From contig ONIQ01000005.1 of NCBI GenBank assembly GCA_900317925.1, positions 1-64,000 of the forward strand: a stretch of DNA of 64,000 nt, read 5' to 3'. The notes below the pieces were generated by a model. That model did not search any database and was not told the DNA's origin. It was given only the letters and a program-made list of their open reading frames with translations. Source of the stretch: an uncultured Bacteroidales bacterium. Its GTDB lineage: Bacteria > Bacteroidota > Bacteroidia > Bacteroidales > UBA932. Both the position numbers and the translations under genes were made by a program. How positions within the stretch are numbered: position 1 is the stretch's first letter; each line of letters starts with the position of its first letter. Positions 52,223 through 62,650 of this stretch are shown here, piece after piece.

Positions 52223-54177
52223 TGAAGGAACTCGAACTCCTTGCTCCGGCAAGGAATACGGATATCGGCATCGCAGCCATTGACTGCGGTGCCGATGCCG
52301 TGTATATCGCAGGACCGGCCTTCGGGGCGCGTCAGGCGGCGGGCAATCCGGTTGAGGAGGTCCGGCGGCTGTGTGCCTATGCCCACCGGTTCGGGGCCAG
52401 GGTGTTCGTAACCTTCAATACCATTCTGTACGAGGAAGAACTGGACGAGGCCCGGCAGCTTTTCCGGTCGTTGGAAGAGGCCGGGGCCGATGCCTTTATC
52501 GTCCAGGACCTGGCTGTGCTGGATTTCGGTGCCCGCGTCCCGCTGCATGCTTCTACCCAGTGCGCCATCCGGACCCCGGAGCAGGCCCGGTTTTATGAAA
52601 GCCAGGGCTTTGCGCGGCTGGTGCTGGAGCGCGAGCTGTCTTTGCAGGAGGTGGCCGCCATCCGCGAGGCGGTCTCCTGCGAGCTGGAATTCTTTGTCCA
52701 CGGAGCCCTGTGCGTGTGTTACAGCGGGAACTGCTACCTGTCGGAATATCTGGCCGGCCGCAGTGCCAACAGGGGAGCATGCGTCCAGGCGTGCCGTTCG
52801 TTGTACGACCTTTCGGACGCCTCTGGCAAGGTGCTCTTGCGGGACAAGGCCCTCCTTTCGTTGCGGGATTATAACCTGGTGGACCGGCTGGAAGACCTGG
52901 CCGGCAACGGCATCTGCTCGTTTAAAATCGAAGGCCGCCTGAAGAATCTTTCTTACGTGTGCAATGTCGTCCGGGCCTATTCCCGGGCGCTGGATGCCCT
53001 GGTGGCGGCGCATCCCGACCGTTGGCGGCGAGCCTCGTTCGGAACGGTGCGGGGCGGGTTTGAACCCGATCTGTCTAAGACGTTTAACCGGGGATATACC
53101 CAGTTGTACCTGGATGGCCGCCGCGGCCCGTGGGCGGCCATGGATACTCCCAAAGGCATGGGCGAGAGGATTGGCGAAGTGGCTTCGGTGCGTCCGCTGA
53201 ATGCCTGGGAGTGCGTGGTGACGGTTCGTCCCCGCGGCCGGGACCTAAAACTGTCCAGCGGCGACGGCTTTGCCGTGGTGGGCCGGGATGGCATCACCGG
53301 TTTCCGGGGCGATGTCTGCGAGGGGCTCCAAATCCGGTGCAAACAGGTTTCGGGCCTGCAGCTGGGTGCGGTCCTGTACCGCAACCTGGATGTCGCCTTC
53401 GAAAAGACGATCCAGGCCAACCGTCCCGAACGTTTGCTGGATGTCCGCCTGGCGCTGGTCCCTGCCGTAGCGGAGGTACCCTCCGGTTCGTTCGCAGGAA
53501 TGAGGGAATATGCTCTCTCGCCGGAGGATACCCCCGCTACAGCGGCTTCCGATTCCCTCCGAGGAGCATTTTCCCTAATTTCCTGTGACGAGGAGGGATC
53601 GGGAGCCGCTGAAACAGGTCTAATGCTGGTAGCGGAGACGGAAGACGGAAGAAGGGCGTCGGTGCCGTTACCGGAGGGGGAACCCGCTGATAATCAGGAA
53701 CGGATGGCGGCATTGCTGCAGATGCAGTTGTCCAAGAAAACGGGTATCTATCAGTTCCGGTTCTGCGCGCAGAATATCCCCTCGTTACCCCTGCTGCCGG
53801 CAGCCCGGCTGAATGCCCTGCGCCGTGACCTGGCCGAGGCCCTGGACCAGGATCCTTGCAGGCAGCGGCCCCTTCCGGAAGGCAGAAAGACCGAAACAGG
53901 GCCGGGATGCGCCCCCTATACCTACAAGGCCAATGTGTCCAATTCCCTGGCGGCGGCCCGGTACGGCGGCGCCGGCGAGCCGGCCTATGAACAAACCCAT
54001 CGGACCGATGCCGAACTCATGCGCACCCGCTACTGCGTCCGATACGAACTGGGCCTTTGTCCCAGGCATCACGGCAACGGCACCAACGCCCCGCTTTTCC
54101 TCACCAACCAGGGCCGTCGCCTCCAGCTTACCTTCGACTGCGCCCGCTGCGAAATGACGGTGGGCGCCGTCAGATGA
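52222..54177 (+). CDS. U32 family protein (TrhP/RlhA-like) with in-frame repeat insertion
   Basis: 651 residues from the ATG at 52222. The TIM-barrel start is KELELLAPARNTDIGIAAIDCGADAVYI, followed by the U32 signature FVHGALCVCYSGNCYLSEY near residue 160 and NRGACVQACR, whose Cys ligate an Fe-S cluster in characterised members. SFKIEGRLKN and a C-terminal block with RYCVRYELGLCP complete it. TrhP and RlhA hydroxylate tRNA U34 and 23S rRNA C2501; prephenate-dependent RNA hydroxylation is therefore the likely role. Residues of about 416-464 are an extra segment encoded by two hairpin repeats (53467-53611). The frame continues through it, and conserved sequence resumes at MLVAETEDGRRASV. The 3' end overlaps the convergent lipoprotein gene by 8 nt. 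Confidence 0.88.
   Translation: MKELELLAPARNTDIGIAAIDCGADAVYIAGPAFGARQAAGNPVEEVRRLCAYAHRFGARVFVTFNTILYEEELDEARQLFRSLEEAGADAFIVQDLAVLDFGARVPLHASTQCAIRTPEQARFYESQGFARLVLERELSLQEVAAIREAVSCELEFFVHGALCVCYSGNCYLSEYLAGRSANRGACVQACRSLYDLSDASGKVLLRDKALLSLRDYNLVDRLEDLAGNGICSFKIEGRLKNLSYVCNVVRAYSRALDALVAAHPDRWRRASFGTVRGGFEPDLSKTFNRGYTQLYLDGRRGPWAAMDTPKGMGERIGEVASVRPLNAWECVVTVRPRGRDLKLSSGDGFAVVGRDGITGFRGDVCEGLQIRCKQVSGLQLGAVLYRNLDVAFEKTIQANRPERLLDVRLALVPAVAEVPSGSFAGMREYALSPEDTPATAASDSLRGAFSLISCDEEGSGAAETGLMLVAETEDGRRASVPLPEGEPADNQERMAALLQMQLSKKTGIYQFRFCAQNIPSLPLLPAARLNALRRDLAEALDQDPCRQRPLPEGRKTETGPGCAPYTYKANVSNSLAAARYGGAGEPAYEQTHRTDAELMRTRYCVRYELGLCPRHHGNGTNAPLFLTNQGRRLQLTFDCARCEMTVGAVR
53467..53611. repeat. 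Two inverted hairpin repeat elements inside the U32 gene
   Basis: Element 1: arms 53467-53486 and 53521-53540 (18 of 20 complementary) enclose a loop that, read on the minus strand, contains GAGCATATTCCC, CATTCC and GCGAACGA. Element 2: arms 53540-53560 and 53592-53611 (one gap, one mismatch) enclose 53561-53591, which on the plus strand reads GAGGAGCATTTTCCC then TAATTTCCTGTGACGA. The loop cores match those in hemW, but the arms differ completely between elements. The two elements are in opposite orientation and share one base. They are open in the U32 reading frame. Confidence 0.88.
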
Positions 54178-55351
54178 TTTCAAAGACCAGATCTACGTCG
54201 CCGAAGTGGCCGGTGACGTCGGTGTTGGCTTCGAAGAAGCGGCGTGATAACTGGCCGCGCCAGACAATGTCGTCCCGGGTATTGAAGGGAATATTGATGT
54301 CGAATCCATAGCTTTTCGAATTGATTTTCACCATAGCGGAACACTTCCAGGTGGTGCGGGTGCCGCCATCGTCCTCGGTAATCAGGAAGGCGCAGTTCTC
54401 CAGCTGATCGGTCCAGTCCGATACCAGCACGGCGTTGAACGGAACGGGCGTACCCACCTGCCCGCGTTTGACAACCACCATGAAATCGGTTACGGTGGGG
54501 CTGTACAGCAACATCTCGGCTTCCGTGCTGGCGGTAAATTCCTCCAGGCACCCGATCTTCACGAAAAATTCACTTGCCCCCGCGAACCAGGCGTCGAAGT
54601 TCCGCTTGGCGGTAAACTCCTTTAGTACCAGGGTATGAACCGGCGCCTCATCGCTCTCTCCTTTCAGGCGGATGGTGCCGCCCTGGCCCCAGTCGGGGTT
54701 TTCGCGGCGGAGCACTTCCAGGGTTTTGTATGCCGCATCATCGTTCCGGTTCACAACCCAGACCGGCCGCTCCAGCGCCGTATTTTCATCGACCAGAATC
54801 TCCCGGACGATGCCGTTTTCGCGCAGGTAGCCCACGTTCTTGGACGAACCGTCGTCCGGGTCGAAGGTGATGACCGGCGCCTCGCTGCCGTCCCACCGGT
54901 CTTCGAAGGGCCAGTAAATCTGGATGTCGGACTTCGTAAGGGCGTTTAGGTACTCCTGTGCACTGTTGTAGCCGCTTCGAGAAACCTCGCCGGTCTCTGA
55001 CGCCTTGGTCGCGGCAAAGAGGTTCTGGACATAGTCGCCAATCCATTCCCGCAGGGGCTTGGCGTAGTCATTTCCAGCCGCCTTCGCCTCAGGCGCTGCC
55101 CCGACACCCGTCCCCGGGCGGGTAAACAAATTCTTCAGGGTGTATTCCGAATCATATCCGTTCCCGGTCGATGCCTGCACGGCCGCGTGCACCTCGTTCC
55201 ATTGCTCCGAACCCACCGGAAGGGCGGCTAGGATGCGGGCCACATCTTCCAGCGGAACGGCCACCGGATCATACTCTTTCACGGTCGTATCGACCTTCTC
55301 ACAAGCGGCCAGCGCACCGGCCAGCAAAGCAAAATACAGTACTTTTTTCAT
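54170..55351 (-). CDS. Lipoprotein of unknown function
   Basis: 393 residues from the ATG at 55351, with the lipoprotein signal MKKVLYFALLAGALAAC. The mature part is soluble with no domain I recognise; beta-rich stretches such as IQIYWPFEDRWDG, PVITFDPDD and TDFMVVVKRGQVGTPVPF suggest a surface or periplasmic beta protein. The C-terminal DVDLVFEII is hydrophobic. It is separated by 126 nt from prmC on the same strand and has a dyad (55388-55410) upstream that shares half sites with the region upstream of the ABC exporter at 3509-3558. A -7-like GAACTTTG lies at 55376-55369. Confidence 0.78.
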   Translation of the reverse strand: MKKVLYFALLAGALAACEKVDTTVKEYDPVAVPLEDVARILAALPVGSEQWNEVHAAVQASTGNGYDSEYTLKNLFTRPGTGVGAAPEAKAAGNDYAKPLREWIGDYVQNLFAATKASETGEVSRSGYNSAQEYLNALTKSDIQIYWPFEDRWDGSEAPVITFDPDDGSSKNVGYLRENGIVREILVDENTALERPVWVVNRNDDAAYKTLEVLRRENPDWGQGGTIRLKGESDEAPVHTLVLKEFTAKRNFDAWFAGASEFFVKIGCLEEFTASTEAEMLLYSPTVTDFMVVVKRGQVGTPVPFNAVLVSDWTDQLENCAFLITEDDGGTRTTWKCSAMVKINSKSYGFDINIPFNTRDDIVWRGQLSRRFFEANTDVTGHFGDVDLVFEII

Positions 55352-55387
55352 AACCGTCATATTTTTTGCAAAGTTCGAGAGGATTAT

Positions 55388-55410
55388 CCGTGTAAACTAA
55401 TTTTACACGG
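55388..55410. promoter_or_regulatory. Dyad CCGTGTAAA-N5-TTTACACGG upstream of the lipoprotein gene
   Basis: A perfect 9-bp inverted repeat with a 5-nt spacer, 37 nt upstream of the ATG at 55351 and overlapping the -33 region of its probable promoter. Its half site GTGTAAA/TTTACAC is the one repeated in 3509-3558. Read as RNA it is a short hairpin without a T run, so an operator is likelier than a terminator. Confidence 0.5.
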
Positions 55411-55477
55411 CTATTTGCAAAAAATGGGCGTACAATGCTGTGGAAGGGCGATTTTCCGAAACGGAAAAATCGATTTT

Positions 55478-56317
55478 TTATATAAAAAAGCGGACAAAAC
55501 GGGAGGCGCCGCCAAGATCCTGCAGCAAGGAAACGCCGGAAAAACCGGCATCCCGGAAAACGGCGGCGGTCTCCGGTCCCAGAAGGGCGTTGATTTCCGC
55601 ATATCCCCAGCCGCCGGGTCGTAACAGCGTCCGGGCCCAGCGCGCCACGGCCCGATAAAAGACCAGCGGGTCCTCGTCCGGGACAAACAGCGCCAGGGCC
55701 GGTTCATGCTCCAGAACGTTCGGCCGCATGGCGGCACGCTCGCGGTCCATTACGTAAGGCGGGTTCGCCGTCAGCAGATCGAAGGAAGCCTCCGGAAGGG
55801 ATGCGGGCGGATCGGCGAGGATATCGGCCTGTACGAACGAGGGGGCTCGGTGGCAGGCTACCTGTTGTCCGCGTGCGACGGTCAGGGCTTCCGGGGAGAT
55901 GTCCACCCCCGTCACCTCCGCGCCCGGGATCTCCGCCGCCAGCGTCCACGCAATACATCCCGATCCCGTACACAGATCCACGACTGCGGGGGTACCCGCA
56001 GCCGCTGCCAATATCGTGTGGCAGAGGAATTCGGTTTCGGGGCGGGGAATGAGCACGGCAGGCGAAACGTTGAAACGGCGTCCGTAGAAATCGGCAAAAC
56101 CCAATATATATTGAATAGGTTCGCCGTTCCGCAGCCGCGCCAAATCTCCCGCGAGACATCCGGCGGGCACCTCAAGCGCGGGCTCCGTCAGGTAAGCGTG
56201 CCGGGACAAGCCAAGGCGCTCCTCACACAGGAGGAGCATCATCGAACGGGCCTCCGGCTCCGGGTACAGGGCCGTCAAGGCCTCCGTGCCCTGCCGGATA
56301 ACGTCCGCCAGTAGCAT
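55478..56317 (-). CDS. prmC: Peptide chain release factor N5-glutamine methyltransferase
   Basis: 279 residues. An N-terminal helical domain is followed by GEPIQYILGFADFYGRRF (family-specific), SAM motif I VVDLCTGSGCIAWTLA, VDISPEAL, and the catalytic NPPYV near residue 188. It methylates the GGQ glutamine of release factors RF1 and RF2. The start lies 4 nt after ddl. The C-terminus GGASRFVRFFI is normal. Confidence 0.94.
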   Translation of the reverse strand: MLLADVIRQGTEALTALYPEPEARSMMLLLCEERLGLSRHAYLTEPALEVPAGCLAGDLARLRNGEPIQYILGFADFYGRRFNVSPAVLIPRPETEFLCHTILAAAAGTPAVVDLCTGSGCIAWTLAAEIPGAEVTGVDISPEALTVARGQQVACHRAPSFVQADILADPPASLPEASFDLLTANPPYVMDRERAAMRPNVLEHEPALALFVPDEDPLVFYRAVARWARTLLRPGGWGYAEINALLGPETAAVFRDAGFSGVSLLQDLGGASRFVRFFI

Positions 56318-56321
56318 CGTG

Positions 56322-57338
56322 TCAGGAATTCTCGATCAAAATGGTCAGGAAGGTCGTCATGTCCATGCCGGCCGTCCGGACCATCTTGGGCACCAGCGAA
56401 GCATTCGTCATGCCCGGAATGGTATTGATCTCCAGGAAATACAGCCCCTCGTCGGAAAGGATGTAATCCATGCGCACCAGGCCCTTGCAACCCATGTGCC
56501 GGTAAATCCGGCAGGTCACATCCTGCACGTTCGCGGTGGTCGCTTCATCCAGGGGAGCCGGGCAGATCTCGCGGCTGTTGCCATTGTATTTTGCGTCGTA
56601 ATCGAAATACTCGTTATCGGTAACGATCTCGATCAGCGGCAGGGCCGTCACCTTCTGCCCGTCAAAATAGGCGGCACAGGTAACCTCGCGACCCACAACG
56701 GCCTTTTCCACAATCACCGTCGGGCCTTCCGAGAAGGCGTAATTCACGGCCTCGGCCAGTTTCTCCCGGCTCTTCACCTTGGTGATGCCAAAACTCGAAC
56801 CGCCATCGGTCGGTTTCACAAAAACGGGATAGCCCAGTTTCTTCGAAACCTTCTCCACAAAAGCATCCATGTCATCTCCCCGACGGATAAAGGAATCGGC
56901 AGCCAGGTTCACGCCTTCAAAATCCCGCAGGTAGCTCTTGCAGGCATATTTGTCAAAAGCGGTGGTGGCCACGAAGGAGGAGCAGCTGCTGAACGGGATG
57001 CCGAGCATCTCGAAATAACCCTGCAGCAAGCCGTTCTCGCCGGGCTTTCCGTGCTGGACGATGTAGGCAAAATCGAATTTGATCTTCTCGCCCAAGACGT
57101 TGACGGAAAAATCGGACTTGTCCACTTCGGGACGGGATCCTTCGGGCAGCGGAACATGCATGGAGTTCCGTTTGCGATAGGCTACCAGCTGCCATTTTCC
57201 GAAACGGGCGAAAATCTCATAGACATCATAGGCATTCTGGTCGATGCGGGATGCGACAAATTCACCTCCGCGGCAAGAAACCTCCCACTCGGAGGAATCG
57301 CTGCCATATACCACTGCGATAACTTTGTACTTGGACAT
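56322..57338 (-). CDS. ddl: D-alanine-D-alanine ligase
   Basis: 338 residues, an ATP-grasp enzyme. The N-terminal domain has VVYGSDSSEWEVS and HGKPGENGLLQGYFEMLGIPF. The ATP-binding loop is KPTDGGSSFGITKVKS, and the C-terminal metal site is FLEINTIPGMTNASLVPKM. It makes the D-Ala-D-Ala dipeptide for peptidoglycan precursors in the cytoplasm. It is placed between a class A PBP and prmC with 3-4 nt gaps, so cell-wall synthesis genes share one transcript. Confidence 0.95.
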   Translation of the reverse strand: MSKYKVIAVVYGSDSSEWEVSCRGGEFVASRIDQNAYDVYEIFARFGKWQLVAYRKRNSMHVPLPEGSRPEVDKSDFSVNVLGEKIKFDFAYIVQHGKPGENGLLQGYFEMLGIPFSSCSSFVATTAFDKYACKSYLRDFEGVNLAADSFIRRGDDMDAFVEKVSKKLGYPVFVKPTDGGSSFGITKVKSREKLAEAVNYAFSEGPTVIVEKAVVGREVTCAAYFDGQKVTALPLIEIVTDNEYFDYDAKYNGNSREICPAPLDEATTANVQDVTCRIYRHMGCKGLVRMDYILSDEGLYFLEINTIPGMTNASLVPKMVRTAGMDMTTFLTILIENS

Positions 57339-57341
57339 GAC

Positions 57342-59693
57342 TTATTCGAAATAATACTGTTCAGAATGGGTTGACTGTTGTTGGGTATCCTCGTCGCCGC
57401 CGCTGCAGCCCAGGTCCAGCACCATGCCGGCCGGCTCCATAAAGCGGTCGTTTTCGCTGATGCCGAGCGTTCCGTCGGCCAGCACCTTCTTCATAAAGAT
57501 GCCCCAGATGGGAAGGGCCATGTTGGAGCCGCTGCCCAGAGCCAGGGATTGGAAGTGGACCTGACGGTCTTCGGCACCCACCCAGACGCCCGCCGTGAGC
57601 GTAGGCGTATAACCGATGAACCAGCCATCGGCATTGTCATTGGTGGTACCGGTCTTGCCGGCAATCTCTCCTCTCAGCTGATAGCGGCTGCGCAGCCGGC
57701 CCGCCGTACCCTGGTTCACCACGCCTTGCATCAGGTTGACCATCAGGAAGGCCGTCTGGTCGGAAATGGCTTCGCGCTTGACATTGGTAAACTCGCTGAG
57801 CACGTTGCCCTGGCTGTCCTCGATGCGGGTCACGAACAAGGGACTCACATAAACACCCTTGGAAGGGAAGGTGTTGTAGGCCGATACCATTTCATAGACC
57901 GACAAGTCGGCCGGCCCCGTACACAGGGCGGGAACCGCATCCACGTGGCTGGAGATGCCCATTTTGCGCATCATCTGGACCATGGCTTCGGGACCGAACT
58001 GCTTCATCAGGTAAGCCGAAATATTGTTCGAAGAATGTGTCAGGCCCCATTTCAGCGTAACTGTCTTGCCAATCCATTCGGCCTTGTCGGTACTGCGCGG
58101 GGTCCAGGTGTCCTCGCCCACGATAAAGCTCTGCGGGACATTCACCACCTTGTGGCAGGGGGAAAGGCCCTCCTGCATCGCGAGCGTATAAAGGAACGGC
58201 TTGATGGTGGAGCCCACCTGCCGGGCGCCCTGGCGCACGTTGTCATATTTGAAATAACGGTAGTTGGGCCCGCCCACATACGCTTTGATGTGACCGGTGG
58301 ACGGCTCGATGGCCATAAAGGCCGCCCGCAGGATGGATTTGTAGTAGCGGATGGAATCGTCCGGGGTCATGGTCGTATCGATGTACCCCTTCTTGTTCCA
58401 GGCGAACACGCGCATCTGCGTAGGTTGCGAGAAGCCTTTCAGGATGTCGGCCTCGTTCACGCCGTCCTTTTTCTGCAGGCGATAGCGGTCGCTCCAGCGG
58501 CGCGCCTGCCGCATCACCCGGTCGATGGTCTCGGAATCCACATCGTTCGAGAACGGTTTGTTGCGTTTGTATTTCAGGTCCCCCTGGAAACTCTTCTGCA
58601 GGTCCTTCCCCAGGTGCTCGGCCACCGCCTCTTCGGCGTACTTCTGCATCTTGAAATTGATGGTCGTATAGATGCGCAGGCCGTCCCGGTCCAGGTTGTA
58701 GGGGGTGCCGTCGGGTTTGGCGTTCTTGTTCAGCCAGCCGTACAGGTCGTCCGTCTCCCAGAGCAGGGAGTCCCGGCTGAAATCCTCCCGGTTCACATAG
58801 TCGCCGCGGCGGGGCTTGTGGGCATTCATCGTCCGGCGCAGCATGTCGCGGAAATACGGAGCCAGACCGGCATTGTGGTCCTGTACCTGGTACGACAGCG
58901 AGATGGGAATCTGCTGGATGGAATCGCGTTCCGCCTTGGTGATGTAGCCTTCCTTGCACATCTGTCCGATCACGAAATTGCGGCGCGCGAGGGATTTATC
59001 CGGGTTGATGACGGGATTGTACCGCGTGGGTTTGTTGACCATTCCCACCAGCAGGGCGCTCTCTTCCACCGTCAGGTCCATGGGCAGTTTGGCAAAAAAG
59101 GTTTCCGAAGCGGACCGGATGCCGTAGGCGCTGCTGCCGAAGAAGATGGAGTTGAGGTACATGTCGATGATCTCCTCCTTCGTATAATCCCGCTCCAGTT
59201 TCACCGCCGTAATCCATTCTTTCAGTTTGATCCACACCATCCGGACCTTGGACCATCCGGGAATCTTGCTGCTCACATCGGCACGCGGATAGAGGGTCTT
59301 GGCCAGCTGCTGGGTGATGGTGGAACCGCCGCCCTGGCTGCTGTTGCGCAGGAGCAGGGTCTTGAAGAAGACGCGGCCCAGTCCGACGAAATCGATGCCG
59401 GAATGCTGGTAGAACCGGGCGTCTTCCGTCGCGATGGCGGCGTGGACGAGATGGGGGGACAGTTCCTCGTAGGAAACGAAGGTCCGGTTTTCGATATGGA
59501 AGGTGGTCAGGATTTCTCCGTCCTGGGCGATTACCTGCGTGGCAAGCTTGCTGTCCGGGTTTTCCAGCTCTTCGAACGAGGGGATGTCGGCGAACATCCA
59601 GACCAGCAGCAACATGAAAAAGAGGAGGGCAAACGGGAGGAAGAGAAGCATCCAGAAGCCCTTTACGATATTTCCCCGGGTTGTATCTGTCAT
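57342..59693 (-). CDS. mrcA: Class A penicillin-binding protein 1A
   Basis: 783 residues. One N-terminal transmembrane helix (about 10-34) is followed by the GT51 glycosyltransferase domain (ATEDARFYQHSGIDFVGLGR, GGSTITQQLAKTLYPRA) with its catalytic Glu. The transpeptidase domain has SxxK in GSTIKPFLYTLAM, SxN in THSSNNISAYL and KTG in AGKTGTTNDNADGWF. It polymerises and cross-links peptidoglycan. Residues 300-440 between the domains are an extended linker/OB-like region. The last 25 residues are low complexity (STHSEQYYFE). Confidence 0.94.
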   Translation of the reverse strand: MTDTTRGNIVKGFWMLLFLPFALLFFMLLLVWMFADIPSFEELENPDSKLATQVIAQDGEILTTFHIENRTFVSYEELSPHLVHAAIATEDARFYQHSGIDFVGLGRVFFKTLLLRNSSQGGGSTITQQLAKTLYPRADVSSKIPGWSKVRMVWIKLKEWITAVKLERDYTKEEIIDMYLNSIFFGSSAYGIRSASETFFAKLPMDLTVEESALLVGMVNKPTRYNPVINPDKSLARRNFVIGQMCKEGYITKAERDSIQQIPISLSYQVQDHNAGLAPYFRDMLRRTMNAHKPRRGDYVNREDFSRDSLLWETDDLYGWLNKNAKPDGTPYNLDRDGLRIYTTINFKMQKYAEEAVAEHLGKDLQKSFQGDLKYKRNKPFSNDVDSETIDRVMRQARRWSDRYRLQKKDGVNEADILKGFSQPTQMRVFAWNKKGYIDTTMTPDDSIRYYKSILRAAFMAIEPSTGHIKAYVGGPNYRYFKYDNVRQGARQVGSTIKPFLYTLAMQEGLSPCHKVVNVPQSFIVGEDTWTPRSTDKAEWIGKTVTLKWGLTHSSNNISAYLMKQFGPEAMVQMMRKMGISSHVDAVPALCTGPADLSVYEMVSAYNTFPSKGVYVSPLFVTRIEDSQGNVLSEFTNVKREAISDQTAFLMVNLMQGVVNQGTAGRLRSRYQLRGEIAGKTGTTNDNADGWFIGYTPTLTAGVWVGAEDRQVHFQSLALGSGSNMALPIWGIFMKKVLADGTLGISENDRFMEPAGMVLDLGCSGGDEDTQQQSTHSEQYYFE

Positions 59694-59746
59694 TGCAAAA
59701 AAATTTCAAAAAAATATGAACTATGTTCATCTATACATATAGGTCA

Positions 59747-59754
59747 CAAATTTA
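59747..59754 (-). promoter_or_regulatory. -7 element (TAAATTTG) of the PBP1A-ddl-prmC operon
   Basis: An exact TAnnTTTG on the minus strand, 53 nt before the ATG at 59693. No TTTG at standard spacing. Confidence 0.45.
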
Positions 59755-59763
59755 AAAACAAAA

Positions 59764-59796
59764 TTTGGATAATTGCGGTGTTTCTTCTTTACTTTG
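59764..59796 (+). promoter_or_regulatory. Promoter of topA
   Basis: TTTG at 59764-59767, a 21-nt spacer, then TTACTTTG at 59789-59796 (one mismatch to TAnnTTTG). Initiation near 59803 gives an 11-23 nt leader, depending on which ATG (59814, 59817 or 59826) is used. Confidence 0.55.
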
Positions 59797-59813
59797 CATC
59801 CTGATTTGAAAAA

Positions 59814-62090
<2,277 letters not shown>

Positions 62091-62095
62091 TTTGT

Positions 62096-62153
62096 AGTTT
62101 ATAAGGAAATTCTTTATTTTCGTAGCCGGAATAAAAGGTTTTCCTTATAAACT
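62096..62153 (+). promoter_or_regulatory. Long inverted repeat around the promoter of the Lrp-like gene
   Basis: A perfect 14-bp inverted repeat, 62096-62109 (AGTTTATAAGGAAA) and 62140-62153, with 30 nt between. A -7-like TATTTTCG (one mismatch) sits at 62115-62122 inside it. The right arm ends 7 nt before the ATG at 62161. Lrp/AsnC proteins often repress their own gene, so this is a candidate autoregulatory site. Read as RNA it could also fold as a weak topA terminator, but there is no T run. Confidence 0.55.
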
Positions 62154-62160
62154 GTAAGTT

Positions 62161-62646
62161 ATGCCCAGTTATCAAATTGATCCCGTCGATCAGAAAATTC
62201 TTTCTTTCCTGGTCAAGAACGCCCGGATGCCGTATCTGGAGATTGCCCGTGAATGTGGCGTGAGCGGAGCGGCCATTCATCAGCGTGTCAAGCGCCTGGA
62301 AAACAATGGCGTCATTACCGGTTCCCGCCTGTTGGTGAAGCCCCAGGCGCTGGGGCTGAATGTGTGCGCCTTTATCAGCGTGTCCCTTTCCGAATCGAAC
62401 AAATACCCCGAGGTTGTCGAGGCCATCAAGCATGTCCCCGAAATCGTGGAGTGCCATTTTGTAACCGGGCGCGCCGCCCTTCTCCTGAAGGTGTATTGCC
62501 TGGATAACGATCACCTGATGGAAATCCTCCTGAGCACCATCCAGAAAATCAAGTACATCCAATCTACGGAAACCATGATTTCCCTGGACCAGGCCATTGA
62601 GCGGCAGGTCTGGGTGAAAGAGTTCAAGCGTTCCACCGGAGCCTAG
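62161..62646 (+). CDS. Lrp/AsnC family transcriptional regulator
   Basis: 161 residues. The N-terminal helix-turn-helix runs IDPVDQKILSFLVKNARMPYLEIARECGVSGAAIHQRVKRLENNGVI across residues 6-52. The RAM (AsnC-type) ligand domain occupies residues 65-150 and contains VEAIKHVPEIVECHFVTG and ILLSTIQKIKYIQSTET. Such proteins sense amino acids and control amino-acid metabolism and transport. It lies 4 nt before a TonB-dependent receptor gene, which is an unusual partner and may be a target. The upstream inverted repeat suggests autoregulation. Confidence 0.92.
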   Translation: MPSYQIDPVDQKILSFLVKNARMPYLEIARECGVSGAAIHQRVKRLENNGVITGSRLLVKPQALGLNVCAFISVSLSESNKYPEVVEAIKHVPEIVECHFVTGRAALLLKVYCLDNDHLMEILLSTIQKIKYIQSTETMISLDQAIERQVWVKEFKRSTGA

Positions 62647-62650
62647 TTTC

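Noticed and set aside
55449..55470. Hairpin ATTTTCCG/CGGAAAAAT downstream of prmC as a terminator
   Set aside because: On the prmC strand the hairpin is not followed by a T run, and the stem is A/T-rich. The function is doubtful.
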